A DNA stretch of 64,000 nucleotides from Microstegium vimineum (lineage: Eukaryota > Streptophyta > Magnoliopsida > Poales > Poaceae). Below, piece by piece: positions 35,901 to 49,100 of this stretch (position 1 is the stretch's first letter; each line of letters starts with the position of its first letter). The translations under genes and the position numbers were made by a program. The stretch lies in NCBI GenBank assembly GCA_022036555.1, contig CM039139.1, positions 10,056,262-10,120,261 on the forward strand. Reading direction: 5' to 3'. The notes beneath the pieces were generated by a model that saw only the letters and a program-made list of their open reading frames with translations, did no database searches and was not told where the DNA came from.

Positions 35901-38900
35901 TAAAGCAAAGACAAGAGATTACAAAACTAACAGTCTGGTTTTCTCCGTATATATTAGTGGAAAAAGTAAGCCGTCATGTGAAGGGAGCCTCATGTCACAT
36001 GCTACTCTACAAGAACAGGTTGTTGCTTGCCGGAGGAACAGGTCACGCTTATGATAAGTCACCCCCCTAGCTAGCCCATGAGATCAAGGTATCAAACAAT
36101 CAATATGAATATATGGTCTTTTTAACTCTCCTTTTTTGTTGAGAAAATGTAGCCAGGTTGGGAAATCACATGACTTTATACGCTTAGTGTACATAGAGCT
36201 GTAATCAGATCACATGCAAGGTAACGAAGAGAAACTATTCCTTCTTTAGAAATGATAGAAAATGTATTTTCTGGACGCTGCTGGGTGTTTGTTGTCATAT
36301 TAGGACACAAGTTTAATTAAATAAACACAAGCTTAGTGTTTGCCTTTGCTTAACTCGAGAAAAAAAAGTTCATGGTTAATGTATTCGGCTGAAAAGGCAT
36401 ATTTTGCTAAACAATATGATTGGATGTGTATTTTAAAGGGCGGTCGATCCAGATCTAATATTATCGCTAGATCTCTTCTTATTGAACTCAAAAGGCAAAT
36501 ATACAAAATCAGCATGGCAATAATTGAGGAACATAATTGCAATTAAAAGAACAAAAAGGCAATAAATCCATATAATTTTGTAGGAGTACTACTACGTACA
36601 GTTTAGGAGTAGCGTGCTGACTTCGCAGGCACTTGTTTCACTTTATTTCTCTCCCCTCTTTTCCTTAGTTAGTTCAAACGGGCCTTAAATTAATAAAAAG
36701 GATTGTGTATCCTTTAATCCTTTTCTTGGGTCACATCCCATCCAACCAATCTGTTTCGTAGGGGAAAATAAAGGGTGATTGAGGACGAATTTGCAGCTAA
36801 ATTGACTTGTAGTGATTACTGACTACCTGGCGTGGAGTACAGTTGTGACTTTTAGTGAGTGCAAGTGGGGGGTGGTTTCCTGCAGGAACCAGCTGCAAAT
36901 GCTAGTTTAAGTGGCTGCTGTTGCATCTGGATTAAGCTGTGCTAAGGTGTGAGTACTGGCAAGAGGCTGTCTGATGGCTGATGTGTCCATGCAGAGATTC
37001 CATCATGCAATGCAGTCCCGCAGAGGCCCCACATCTAACGGCACACACACAATGAGAGCCGACAGAAACAACTGTGCTTCGAATTCTTGTTGATGCGTGA
37101 ATTGTTTCTATTTATACAGCCGTGGACACTGAGTGACAGAGAGAGTCCTCATTCTGCAAAATGCTGACGATATGGTCATGTTTGGTTCAAAAAACGAAGA
37201 TTGAGATGGTCATTCTGACGAAGAGCTTGCATGCACTCCTGTAAATTTCCTACGTACGTTCCAGACAGAATCACTGGTTTTTGGTTAGTAGATAAGGCGT
37301 TGAGCCTGGAACTATTGAAGTCCCAGCAGTTCTGATCCCGGCCTGAAAGTTTGAGAATTTCGCGTCCTACTTCCGTAGTGGACGGACCCTGGATACGGAC
37401 AGAGGCACAGAGCCTCGCAGGATTCTCATCCAAATGTCGATCCATGCATCCAAGTTGGAGCCAATAATTCGTCGCCCCCAAGTACACATGGATGCATGTG
37501 GGCATTCAAAACATTTCTCTCCCTTTTTTCTTCCAAACTAAGCCGGTCCCCTCCCAGACCCTGAGGCCTGGTGCGCTCTCCCTGATGCATCTCCGCGCCT
37601 AAATAGCTTCCAAAGCAACCAAAGCCGGTGAACCCAAACGGGAAGAGCGAGGTTGGACTCGTGCCGGGCCAGCGCACCACACGTGCCGAACTGCCGATGG
37701 AGGAGGAGAGCTGAGGACGCTTTCCCGTGCCAACCCAGTCGGTGGTGGCTGGCAACTGGCATTGCCCAGCCCCAGGTAGGTTAGGAACGAGACGGGGCGG
37801 GGCGGGGGGCAGTCGGTGGTGGTCTGGTGCCATTGCCATTGCCAGCGACAGACAGACCGAGCACCAAGTGCTCTGCGCGTCATGGGGAGTCATGTCATGC
37901 ACTCATGTGTCGTTGCCGCCGCTCGTGCGCCGCGCTGTCCCGTGTGCGCTTCCAGTTCACTTGGCAGGGCAGCCCCAGCCCGGCCGCCCGGCATGGGCCA
38001 AGCGGCTGTTGATGCCAGACCACCGTCGATGTACAGACCACGGTTGTTGATGAAGCTGAACTTGTTCCAGACACACCTGCTTCGATTTGTTTCGGGCAAT
38101 GTTGCGCTGCGCACGACTGGAAACACTAGACCGCCTGTTCCTTTGACGTTTCGAATCTCCATGTTACAATACAACAACCTGTCACCTGGAATTTATTTGC
38201 TGAATTTGATTGAGGCGCCTCTATCAGCTGCCAAATTTGTTAAATCTCGCCGTCGATGGTTTTACTGCGGAAACAGAGGAAATGCAGTCCGATGGGAAAG
38301 AGTGAAGCGTCACGTAGCCGAAAGAGTGGTCCATCGTCTCTCGAGCTAAGAGACGCCTGACGGAAGTGGTTCCGGCTGGGTTGGGTTGGGGACGGATGGG
38401 GATGGTGGCCGTCCAGCTAGAGCGGGAGAGCGACAGTTTGCGTCGCGTTGGGTTGGGTTGGGTACTTGGGGTTAGGTTAGACGCCAAGCTCCATTCCATT
38501 CCATGCATGTTGGATCCAACCACAACCCACGTCTTCTTTCTTCTTCAGGTAAAACCTCAATTTAGGCCACAGCACCAAGTGGACAGGCGGCCACTTCACG
38601 CAAGAAAAGGAAGAAGCTGAGCTTGCTGCTGTTTGTTCCTCGCAAAACCGCCGCGAAAAAAATTCGTGCGCTCGGAACCGGCTCTCCAGTCCTGATCGTC
38701 GTGATAATGACGGACGACGTGTGGTGCGTCGTTGGTACCAAAAAAAAAAAAAAGAGCAGCGGCAACGTTCCCCTCCCCGGTAGCTGCAGCTTCGATCGTC
38801 TCGTGGCGAGCCCGCGCGTCGGGATTGGCATTTGGCAAGAAGAGATGATCTGAATTTGGAGTGGAGGGAGGAGGGACGCCCCCTCCTTTCATGCCTGATC

Positions 38901-39900
38901 CAATCATATCTTCAGGAGGACTAGTGGACACCGTCCCTCGAGCCTTGCTTTCATCCGTTCCTCTTCCTTCCTTTCGTTCGCGACGCACGGCACGTGACCG
39001 TTATCGTCTCGCCCGTTTTCCCTTTCCCGTGGAATTCTAGCTTCATTCATCAGCTTGGCAAAGGCGCTGTTATGTACTCACAGCCTCTAACCTATGAGAA
39101 TTCACAGTTCCATTATCTAGTAGAGAAACAGAAAATGGAAAAAACAGAGAGAATTCACAACTAGGCCGAGGAGGAGCTGGCCTCAGTCAGATGCGTCTAT
39201 AAAGTGGGTCTGAATGAATGAAGGTTCGAGAGAACTGAGAACGCCTAGTTACCTAAGCATAGTATTTGCCGAGGCACTGCTTGGCATTTGGTGAAACTGG
39301 ACCTTGTGTGGGGGCGGCCTGTACCAGACGCAGCAAGCTATATATGCAAGACGCCAAGGGCAGGCGCGCGCGCAGGTCCATTGCCACATTCATCACCAAA
39401 CAGTGCAATTAGTGCCGCCCATCGAACACAATGACCCACAAACCGCTTGTCATTCACGATCTAATCAACCAATTCTTGCCGGCCTCTTCTCCGATCAGAT
39501 CAAGTACACAGTTCAAACGCTACACCCCGGGCCTATGGTTTCGCCTTTTGCACATATGACAGACTACCTGACTCCACAATTATATAGGAGTAAAAGAAAA
39601 AGGCTAGTCCCACATCAAACGTAGTAACGCGCTACATCCGCAACAGCGTCGTTGTTAACTTTGCTTATCATCAAGCATAAATACAACCAAACTACAGCTC
39701 AAGGAAACCCTGCGACCTCTGCTGTTGCACGGAGGGCAGGCAGACCACCCCACACCAGTGCAGTAATCAGAGGCAGAGAGGGCTAGTGGCAGATCAAGCA
39801 CAACTGACAACACACAAGCTCTGCTCCATTCGTATCTGCGTCGTTACTCGTTACCCTCACATATCACGCATAAGTACAACAACCCCCAATGGCTAAGAAA
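32957..39900. other. Long intergenic stretch, no gene seen
   Basis: Alternating GC-rich (33200-33770, 37500-38990) and AT-rich parts. No domain, no exon chain and no RNA gene could be supported. It includes (TA)n at about 32980-33001, a (CT)n tract at about 34004-34023 followed by a (GA)n tract that could fold back, and poly(A) runs near 38741-38753. Two weakly similar segments near 39670-39730 and 39860-39925 (CATAAATACAACC / CATAAGTACAACA) may be an old duplication close to the ORP3A 3' end. Confidence 0.45.
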
Positions 39901-40117
39901 ACTCTGCAATTTCTGCTAGATTTACGACAGTACACGGACTACATAAAATACACCACTTCCTGAATAATTGTAGCATTGAAGGGAAAGGGGAAGGTCATTG
40001 ATACTACAAGGGCACAAAAACCGCTGATGGCACAACAAACCAGCAAGGCCAGGCCTGGAAGCATTTTTACACAATGAGCATAGACAGACATGGCAGCTTC
40101 TTTCTGGCCACGGAGAA

Positions 40118-43100
40118 TCATTGAGACGATGAGCTACCATATTGCCATGGGTTGAACTCGATTGAAGTGACGTCCGTCTCGCTGGTCACATCGGAGCTGT
40201 CTATGGCAGCCCGGTGCTCTGTGTATCTGCCGTTGTATTCATAAATCTCAATGTCACCCCACGGCGTAGGAGCAACCACATCTGTCATGTTGAACCATCT
40301 TGGAGTAAATTGCTCGCCCTTGGCCTCTCGAGATCTTTTCTCAGCTCTCTGTTGTTCCTCAAGCCTGAAAGTTTGCAATAACTCAGGACTGATGTCGAAA
40401 TTCGAGTTACAATTATAAAAAGCAGAGAAGAGGAAAGGAGCAAATACCTGCTCTTCTCTGCGCCAGACTTAGACATGTCGCCCTTCTCGAGGGCATACCT
40501 ATCAGGCCTCAACCGCGAATCAGATGCCAACAGCTTCTTAGGTGCCGTGTCGAAACTGTTTATTTTGTGTGCAAAGTGTGTGTACTGATACTTGTCGCTC
40601 TGTGGGGCAGGAGCAACTCTCCAGATCTGCAGAGTCAAGTATGACCAGTTCAGTGCATCAGTCATCCGCAAATATGTGACCAGCATTGCATCTTCTGGAT
40701 ACATAACAGAAAGTGAAAGAAAATATGACCTCCTTCAGCTCCGTGCCTGGAAGAGGATCGCCTTCTTGGTCACATGGTTGGTAACTCAGAGACTTATTCC
40801 ATTTCCCTGTAATCATTATTTTGGGTTCTTCTGCTGCACTGTACACATACCCATCCACCTCGTAACGGCCAGCCCTGAAATGTTAGGGTACAAACTGGAC
40901 TGAGAGATCTACTAATAAGACAATAAAAAGAATTGAATTAACTGCACAACACTTCCAACAAACAGTAAATGCATAAAAGAGAGTTAGTACTGAATCTAAA
41001 TAATTTCGCAACAGAAACTGTCAACAAACCACAAATGCGAGAATAAATTGATGGCCAATGTCATACATACCCAAACCAGCCGCATGGCTGGAAATATAGC
41101 ACAACTTTGTCTCCGGTTGTCAGGTTTGTCATGACCATCTCTCCAGGAGTATCAACAAAAGTGCGCCCAAATATCAGGTTGTTAACCTTTGTTAGCGGTG
41201 GCACCAAATCCAACACGACACCAGATTTTTTTAGTGTCACTCTTGTCCTGTGACATGGAAATTATATTAAATGGGTTAGATTTACTCATTTACATAACTG
41301 GTCCCAATTCCGCCTTACAAAAGTTTGCATTTTATTCCATTAGCTCAGATAGCTCAAATGATTTTTAAGGCATACAGATCTCCAAGAAACAAATACAATT
41401 CTAATAATTCACCTTCCAACTGGGTAAATTTCCACAGAATTTCCCAAGAACTTGGTCCTCAACTTAGATGTGATATCATAAGTAAAATGCTCATTCTCAC
41501 AGTGAGCAACACCCATTGGGGGATGATGGCTTACCTGACAAAATAAGGGTACAAAAATGCATAATTAGAAAAATTTGTTGACAAAGTTGTCTCCATTCAA
41601 GATATCTGTAATGACATTCATATCACCAACCTGCTCAGCAAGAAATGTAATGCCCTGGTGGTTAACCATCTCATAAGTCTCTCCAAGGATCGGATTAAAA
41701 GGCTTCCATGTGCGCTGATATGCAAAGTACACCGAAACAGCCCATGTAGCTGGAAAAAAAATTGATTAACAGCTAAGTCAACCATGATATGACATAGAAT
41801 GATGCGCAAGGTAAGGGAAACAGAAAACTCACAAGCATAAACCATACGCATGTATGGATCCTCACATTCATCTGCTTTGTCTAACAATTCAGAGTATTCC
41901 ATCAACTGCATTCAGTAGGAACAGGTTAAAACATTAGAAAGAATCACCACATGAACATTAACATGAATCATCACATGAAAGATAAAGAAGTTATTTTCTG
42001 TATGAGATTCAGTAAAGAATAGGAAGATACTTGTATCACATAATCGGTGACTAAATCAAAACCTCTAACGCCATCCAATTACAGGGTCACATTAGACTAT
42101 TTAGCTCCATGTTTTTTTATATTGGACTCATGGCATTACAGTTAACCTAATTTCCATATGACAACTGTGTGTTTTAGGGGCTGGCAACACACGTTTTTTT
42201 CCCCTATGGCTGTTCATCTTCCTCCTCTCTTTTGTTTCTCCTTGGCACAAATCACAAACCACAGATTACAAATCATAAGTAACAAACCACAAATCACAAG
42301 AAAAAAAAATCCTTGGCACAAATCACAAGTAACAATTTTGTTTCTCTGAAAGGACAAAGACAAAATTCGTGTGTTGTCAGCCTTTAAAACGCACGGTTGT
42401 TGTATTTTCTCAATTTCTACAGCAGAACAGAGAAACATGACATCAAGAGTTTGCCATACAAATAATTGCTACCAAACAACCACAACGTAGCTTGTAAGGT
42501 CTCCTAGCCTTATAAACAAGTTATTTGGTGAAAGGGGGAATTGCTACAGCACTGTATACAGTTTATGCATAAAATATTTTTTAAAAGGCAACAAGGACCA
42601 AACAATTGCAGACACATCCTTCAGGTTTAGATGGGCAGTGTAAATCTCAAGAAGTCTAATTCAGAACATAGTACAAACCTCGGCCATTTTCTGAAGCATT
42701 GTCATTGGCTCAAAAATTATGACTGGTAGTGTCACAAGTGATGTAACATCTGACCCTATGTACTTGTGCATCATCTTCCAATAGCTATCACGATCCTGCA
42801 AATTAACCACACATGCTTGTTAAAATCGTGTTTCTGAATCGGATCGGAAAGTATATCATAAATAGTAGGATCATAACTACTAAGGGCATGTTTGGATCCC
42901 TTAGCAAATGGCAAATAAATTTGGCAAATGTTCTACTAATTTCTAGTGTTTGGATCCCTTGACAAATGGCAAATGGCAAATGACAAATGACACATACAAA
43001 GACAATTCTACCACTAATAATTGCACTCTCATTCACATGCCATGCATAGGAGGGAGGGGTATGAGTGGGAGGATTTTCTATTTGCCATTATTTGCCACTC

Positions 43101-46100
43101 CAGAGTGGCAAATGGCAAATGACAAATTTTTGCTCTTTTGCCATTTTTTGCCTTGCATGTTTGGATCCATTTGCCAAAAAAACAGCAATTCTTTTGCTCT
43201 TTTGCCAATTTGCCAAGGGGGTCCAAACATACCCTAAGATCGTAAAATCATAGATTCTACTAAACATAGTCATATAATAAGAAAACATGCATAAGTCAAT
43301 AATGTAGTGAGACTGCATTCTAGAGTATAACCTTCAATATCCATGTTCATGCCAAATTATATTTGTCAAAAGGTACAGTAAACCAAGTTACACTCTACGT
43401 TATGACCTACGAGCAAGCCTGCAAACGTAACAGGACTACTATAAACATGTGGTTGTGGACTACTATAAACAGGACTACTAATGTTTATCCAATTTAAACG
43501 CCATACAGTGGCCAACCATGTGGCATATTTAAGAGTTTTGTGACATCCAATGTCTATAAGTAGAATATAGCTGTAAACTTTTTAAAACAAAAAAAGAAGT
43601 TAAACTTAAGGAACTAATTTAACAGAAAAATAAGTGCATTTTCATCAGCTTTGACTTTGAGGTGCCCTTTTAGTTCAAGTAAGGTGATTGTTCAAATGAA
43701 ATTTACATTTGTTGATGTTATCCAACATTGCTCCACCAGATTGAAAAAAGAACACACAAAACCGATCAATTTTCCATGAATACTGGATATCCATGCAGAA
43801 CACCCTCCCAATTTGCAGGTATTGTTCAAACAAAATTTATTCTCATGACTTTCTAGCAACAAAATATTCGATGATGATTCGCATTTCCTTACCTCCTGCT
43901 TCCATCGTCCCCTCAAAGCTTCTTCTTCGGCATCATCTGTGCCTCCATCGGGGTTAATAACTTCAAGGCCTTCATAACCAAGCAGCCTACAGACATTGTG
44001 TAATAGCTGTTACAAAATGGCAAGTAACAGAAAGTCATCTTATTTACTACAGGACAATATCTTTGCACAGGAGGCAAATGACGGCTCATTGGTTGGACGA
44101 GTAACGTTAAATCAACTCCTCCTCGTCGCCGAGGCCGGCGCCGGCGCCGCCAAACCCCATCCCTATCTCCACGTCGACACCGACGCCAAGTGCAGGGAGG
44201 ACCGGCTCAGGCTCCGGCCACGGCCACGGCACGGGCGGCGGGGGCGGCACGCCGGCGCGGGTGCCGACGGAGGCCATCACCATGGACGCCGCCGCGGAGA
44301 AGGACGGCCCGCAGCTCCCTCGTTGCCGTTGCTGGTCACGAACCCCGGTTCCTGGCAGCGGTGTGGTGCAGCAGCGGTCGTGGGGCAGGAGGGTCAAGGC
44401 CTCAAGGGTCGTAAGGATGATGCAGGCATGGTGTTCAACGTTTTGCCCCCACGCCGGTGACGCCTCCATACGCCAGTGACAACTCCGTTCGCCGGAGACG
44501 TCTGTGCTGCTGGATCCCATGGGGTCTTCCTCTGCTCTGGCGGCTCGCCTGGACTTCACCCACGGGCGTGCCTTCGAGGAGGAGATCGATCGCCGGTTCG
44601 GCACACTGGTACACCATCCCTCTACCTCGGCTGATGGCTCCTTCTTCCTCCTGGCTACTTTCCGTCGCTTCCTGTTTCGCTTGTCGGAAGACTCAGTTTC
44701 GTTGGCTCTCCAATCTTGTTTGGGTGGACGTGCCTCGTGTTTTCATGTGCAATTCCTAAGCACCAATCATTTTCGCTTTTCCGTCTCCTGCAAAAAAGTT
44801 GGTTTTCATGTTTATCGCCTTCGTCGAGTTATCACTTCTCAATTCGACATCTATTTTCACCTCTGGAGTAATGGTACTCCTAATTGGGAGAGAGAGAAGC
44901 GCCTCTGGGAAGAAGAGCAGGAAAGAGAATGGTTTAGAGTGCTCTCCAAGAGCACAAAGAGATCTCTGAAAATGGCTAGCAACAAACATGTCTCTTTCGC
45001 CAAAGCTTTGATTCAGAGTCCTCCCAAGATCATGGCCAAACCCACATGTGGGTTTTCTCCTCAGAACTCCCCTGTGATGATTAAATTTGGATCGTTCTCT
45101 TGCGCCATTCCCTCGTCCAATGCTAGCCTGGTGCCCTGCGTCTTCACCGGTGATAAGTTTGATTTCCACCTTGAGCGTCGGGTTCTTTGTGATTCTGACT
45201 ATATCAAGGATGCCATGTGCATGACAAAACCTCTGGAGTCTTCCAAGTCCCGTTCGAATTCAAAACCTTTTTTGAAGTGCAGTCGTTGCTTGGCAGTTGG
45301 ACATTTGCGCTCATATTGCAGAAACAAAATCAGATGCTTGGCCTGCCACAATTACGGGAATGTTAAAAGGAAATGTCTTACTATGGCCCGACACAGGTTA
45401 GTATGGATGCCGAAACAAATCCCTGAGACAATGCTTGACAGCCAGAACAGCCTTGATTCTCGTGCTGAAGCCGCTGGGGCGCCGGACTCTCCACCTCACA
45501 CGAGTGATGTTTCCTCACCTCTTGTTGAAGAGGCATTCGAGTTTTTCACAGCCAACAAGCTTTGCGCGGATCAACTGTTCTACAGCAGCTCCATTTCAAG
45601 TGACAGCACCACCATACCTGCTGAACAAGACAAGCTTTGCGCTGATCAACTGTTCTACCACAGCTCCATTTCAAGTGACGCCACCATCATACCTGCTGAA
45701 CAAGACCTCCGATTCAGTGCAGCACAAGCAAGGTGCTTAGTCCATCTTGTCTTTGACAGGAAGGCATTAGCAGATGGACCTGCTGCTTTCCAACTTCAAG
45801 GGCCGGACATCCTGCTCCAGCACATAGCTGATCCACCAGTACTGGAACCAATTGTCATTGATAGACATATGTTCGAGAGTCAAGCAGTCCCAGAACAGAT
45901 GGAGGTGATCCAGCCGACGGGTCTTGAAATTGTGCCATGGCAGCCAGTTGGAAGTGCTGTTGCTCTGCAGATTCTAGCTGACTTCATCACCTTCAGACAG
46001 GGAGCCAGAAATGTTCAGAATTTCCAGGACAACATGTCAGCTATTCTTCTCCCAGGACCAACTGCATCAGGCCCTGAATTGGAATTTGAAATTCCTTCGG

Positions 46101-49100
46101 GACAGCCCAGCCCACCACGACGCCATGTTGGAAGACCACCCAAGCCTAGGGGATCCACTTCTACTGGGAGTAGTCGTCCTCCACGAACCAGCCACCGCGC
46201 TCCTCTGGTGGAAACATCAGTGAGGCGTAGCCCTCGCATCCGAGGTGAGAATGGGGGCTTCAAGCATGTCCACCTGGGAAAGAGACAGAGGAGGGAGGTG
46301 CCTATTCTCTCTATTTCGGCACTGGATGGCAGTTCTGGTCCGATCCCTACAGCCATGCTACGCAGCTGGGGGATCAACTGCGGAGTCTCTCCTGAGGAGG
46401 TCTCTGACGAGGTGCTTCTGCAGGCGCCTTCATCAGGCAATCCGGACCTAACCAATGAAGATTAAGCCCGATCCGCATTTCCTCATTGGCTGCTACCAGA
46501 ATGTTATCATGTTTTTTTCCACCTTCAAGGATGTCTCGCTTTCAACCTTTTATCTAAGTTATGGCTACTGGTGGTGGATCTCCTATATTTTTCTCTCTTT
46601 CATGTTATCTGACTGTTGTTATGCTATGCATAACAAGATATTCCTGTGTTCTATTTGTCCCCTATGAATAATCACTCTTGGCATATGTTATGTTGGAACA
46701 TCAGAGGTTTCAATGCAACGGGGAAATGGGATGCAGTCCGAGAGAAAATTGAGGAAAGTGCCTGCTCAGTAATATGCCTACAAGAGACAAAGAAGGAGCA
46801 TATTGATATTTCTTTAATTCGAAAATTTGCCCCTAGACGGTTTGACAGTTTTGATTACATCCCCTCCAATGGAGCCTCAGGAGGTATCTTGGTTGTTTGG
46901 AATGGGTCTATCTTTCAAGGAGTGACAGTGGATAAGTTAGTCTTTGGGCTTACGATTTTGTTCACTTCACGTCACAATGCTGAAGTTTGGAAATTGTCAA
47001 CAGTGTATGGTCCATGTACTGAACCTGATCGGTCTGAGTTCATTGCCTAGTTCAGAGGCCACCACATAGCAGACACAGAGAATTGGATATTCCTTGGTGA
47101 CTTCAATTTCTATCGCTCAACTAGTGACCGTAATCGGCCAGGGGGCAACATCCAGGACACTTTAATCTTTAATGACGCCATTGGACATCTGGGTCTAGTT
47201 GAACTCCCTCTAAAAGGCAGAGCCTTCACATGGAGTAATATGCAGAGTGAACCTTTACTGGAGCAACTAGATTGGTTTTTTACCTCTGTGAATTGGACAG
47301 TACACTTTCCTAATACGCAGGTTATTCCTCTTGCCAAGATAACGTCTGATCACATCCCCTGCAAGGTTGTTATTGACACAAAGATCCCCAGAGCTAGCAT
47401 TTTTCGCTTTGAAAATTTTTGGGCTGAAATGTCAGGCTTTCAGGATGTAGTCCAAGATTCTTGGATGCAACACACTCACCAGATAGACGCCTCTAGTGTT
47501 CTCTCTACAAAATTCAAACGACTGAGATACAGTCTCAAGAATTGGAGTAAACAATTCTCAAATACGAAGACCTTCATCGCCAACTGTAATACAGTCATTC
47601 TTCATCTTGATGCTTTGGAAGAACTGAGAACTCTGTACAATCCAGAACATAATCTAAGAAATATCTTGAAAACTCACCTAGCAGCCCTACTTCGATCAAG
47701 GAACACATACTGGAAGAATAGATATACTGAAAATAGAATTCAATTTGGGGATGAATGCACCAAATTTTTCCACGCCATGGCAACCATCATCTTCAGGAAA
47801 AACACCATCATGCAATTGCAGAATGATCAAGGGGTCTGGATACAGGACCATGAAAGCAAAGCTGGCATAGGATCACAGAGGTGCCAACTATGCTCTACAA
47901 TCTGCAATCTCTTTTTACACCACATGAGGACTTGGAATTTCTTGTGGAGCCTTTCAGCCATGAAGAGATAGATAATATTGTCAAGAAAATGCCCAGGGAC
48001 AAGGCCCCAGGGCCGGATGGTTTTAATGGTTTCTTCCTCAAGAAATGTTGGCATGTGATTAAGGAAGACTTCTATGATTTCTGCAACAAATTCCATGAAG
48101 GAAATGTGAACTTAGAGAGCATCAACAGTTCTTTCATTACCCTTGTTCCAAAGATCAGCAGCCCTGAATCAATCAACGACTTTAGACCCATCTCCCTACT
48201 GAACTGCAGTTTGAAACTCCTAACCAAAATTTTAGCGGACAGACTTCAGCAGGTTATCATACAGCTTGTCCATAGATACCAATATGGGTTCATCAGAACT
48301 CGTGCCATACAGGATTGCCTAGCTTGGTGTTTTGAATTTATCCATCAATGTCATCAGTCAAGAAAAGAAGTGTTAATCCTCAAACTTGATTTTGAAAAAG
48401 CTTTTGACACTGTCGAACACAATGCCATTTTGTCTGTGATGCAACACATGGGCTTTCCTGATGTATGGCTTCAGTGGATCAGATCGATACTAGTGTCAGG
48501 CTCGTCCTCTGTCCTGTTAAATGGAGTACCAGGTAAGAAATTCAACTGTAGGAGGGGTGTACGCCAAGGCGATCCTTTATCGCCGCTGCTATTTGTCCTA
48601 GCAGCAGAGCTGCTCCAGGTCATCATTAATAGGGCTTCCTCCTTGGGCATCCTCAGAAGACCGATCCCGCAACCAGATGAGGACTTCCCGATAGTTCAAT
48701 ACGCAGACGATACCTTGCTGATTATGGAAGCGGATGCTTGTCAGTTATTCTTCCTAAAAGGTATTCTTCACTCCTTTTCGGAGTCAACAGGTCTCAGAGT
48801 AAATTACCACAAGTCCCAGATCATTCCCATCAATGTAGCACCTCAGAAGATGGAAATCTTAGCCAATACTTTTGGGTGTCAGATCGGGAGCCTTCCCTTC
48901 ACATATTTGGGTCTTCCCATGGGCACCATGAGGCCAAGATTTCAGGACCTCACTCCAATGATGGACAGAGTGGAGCGCCGCCTTTCAGCATGCTCCTCCA
49001 TGCTATCTTACTCAGGAAGATTAGAAATGCTCAAGTCTGCTATCACACCGATTACCACTTATGCCTCTTGCATCATCAAATTACCCAAAGGTGTCATCGA

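Noticed and set aside
37426..37902. 158-codon minus-strand frame
   Set aside because: No recognisable domain, and other frames over the same bases are equally open.
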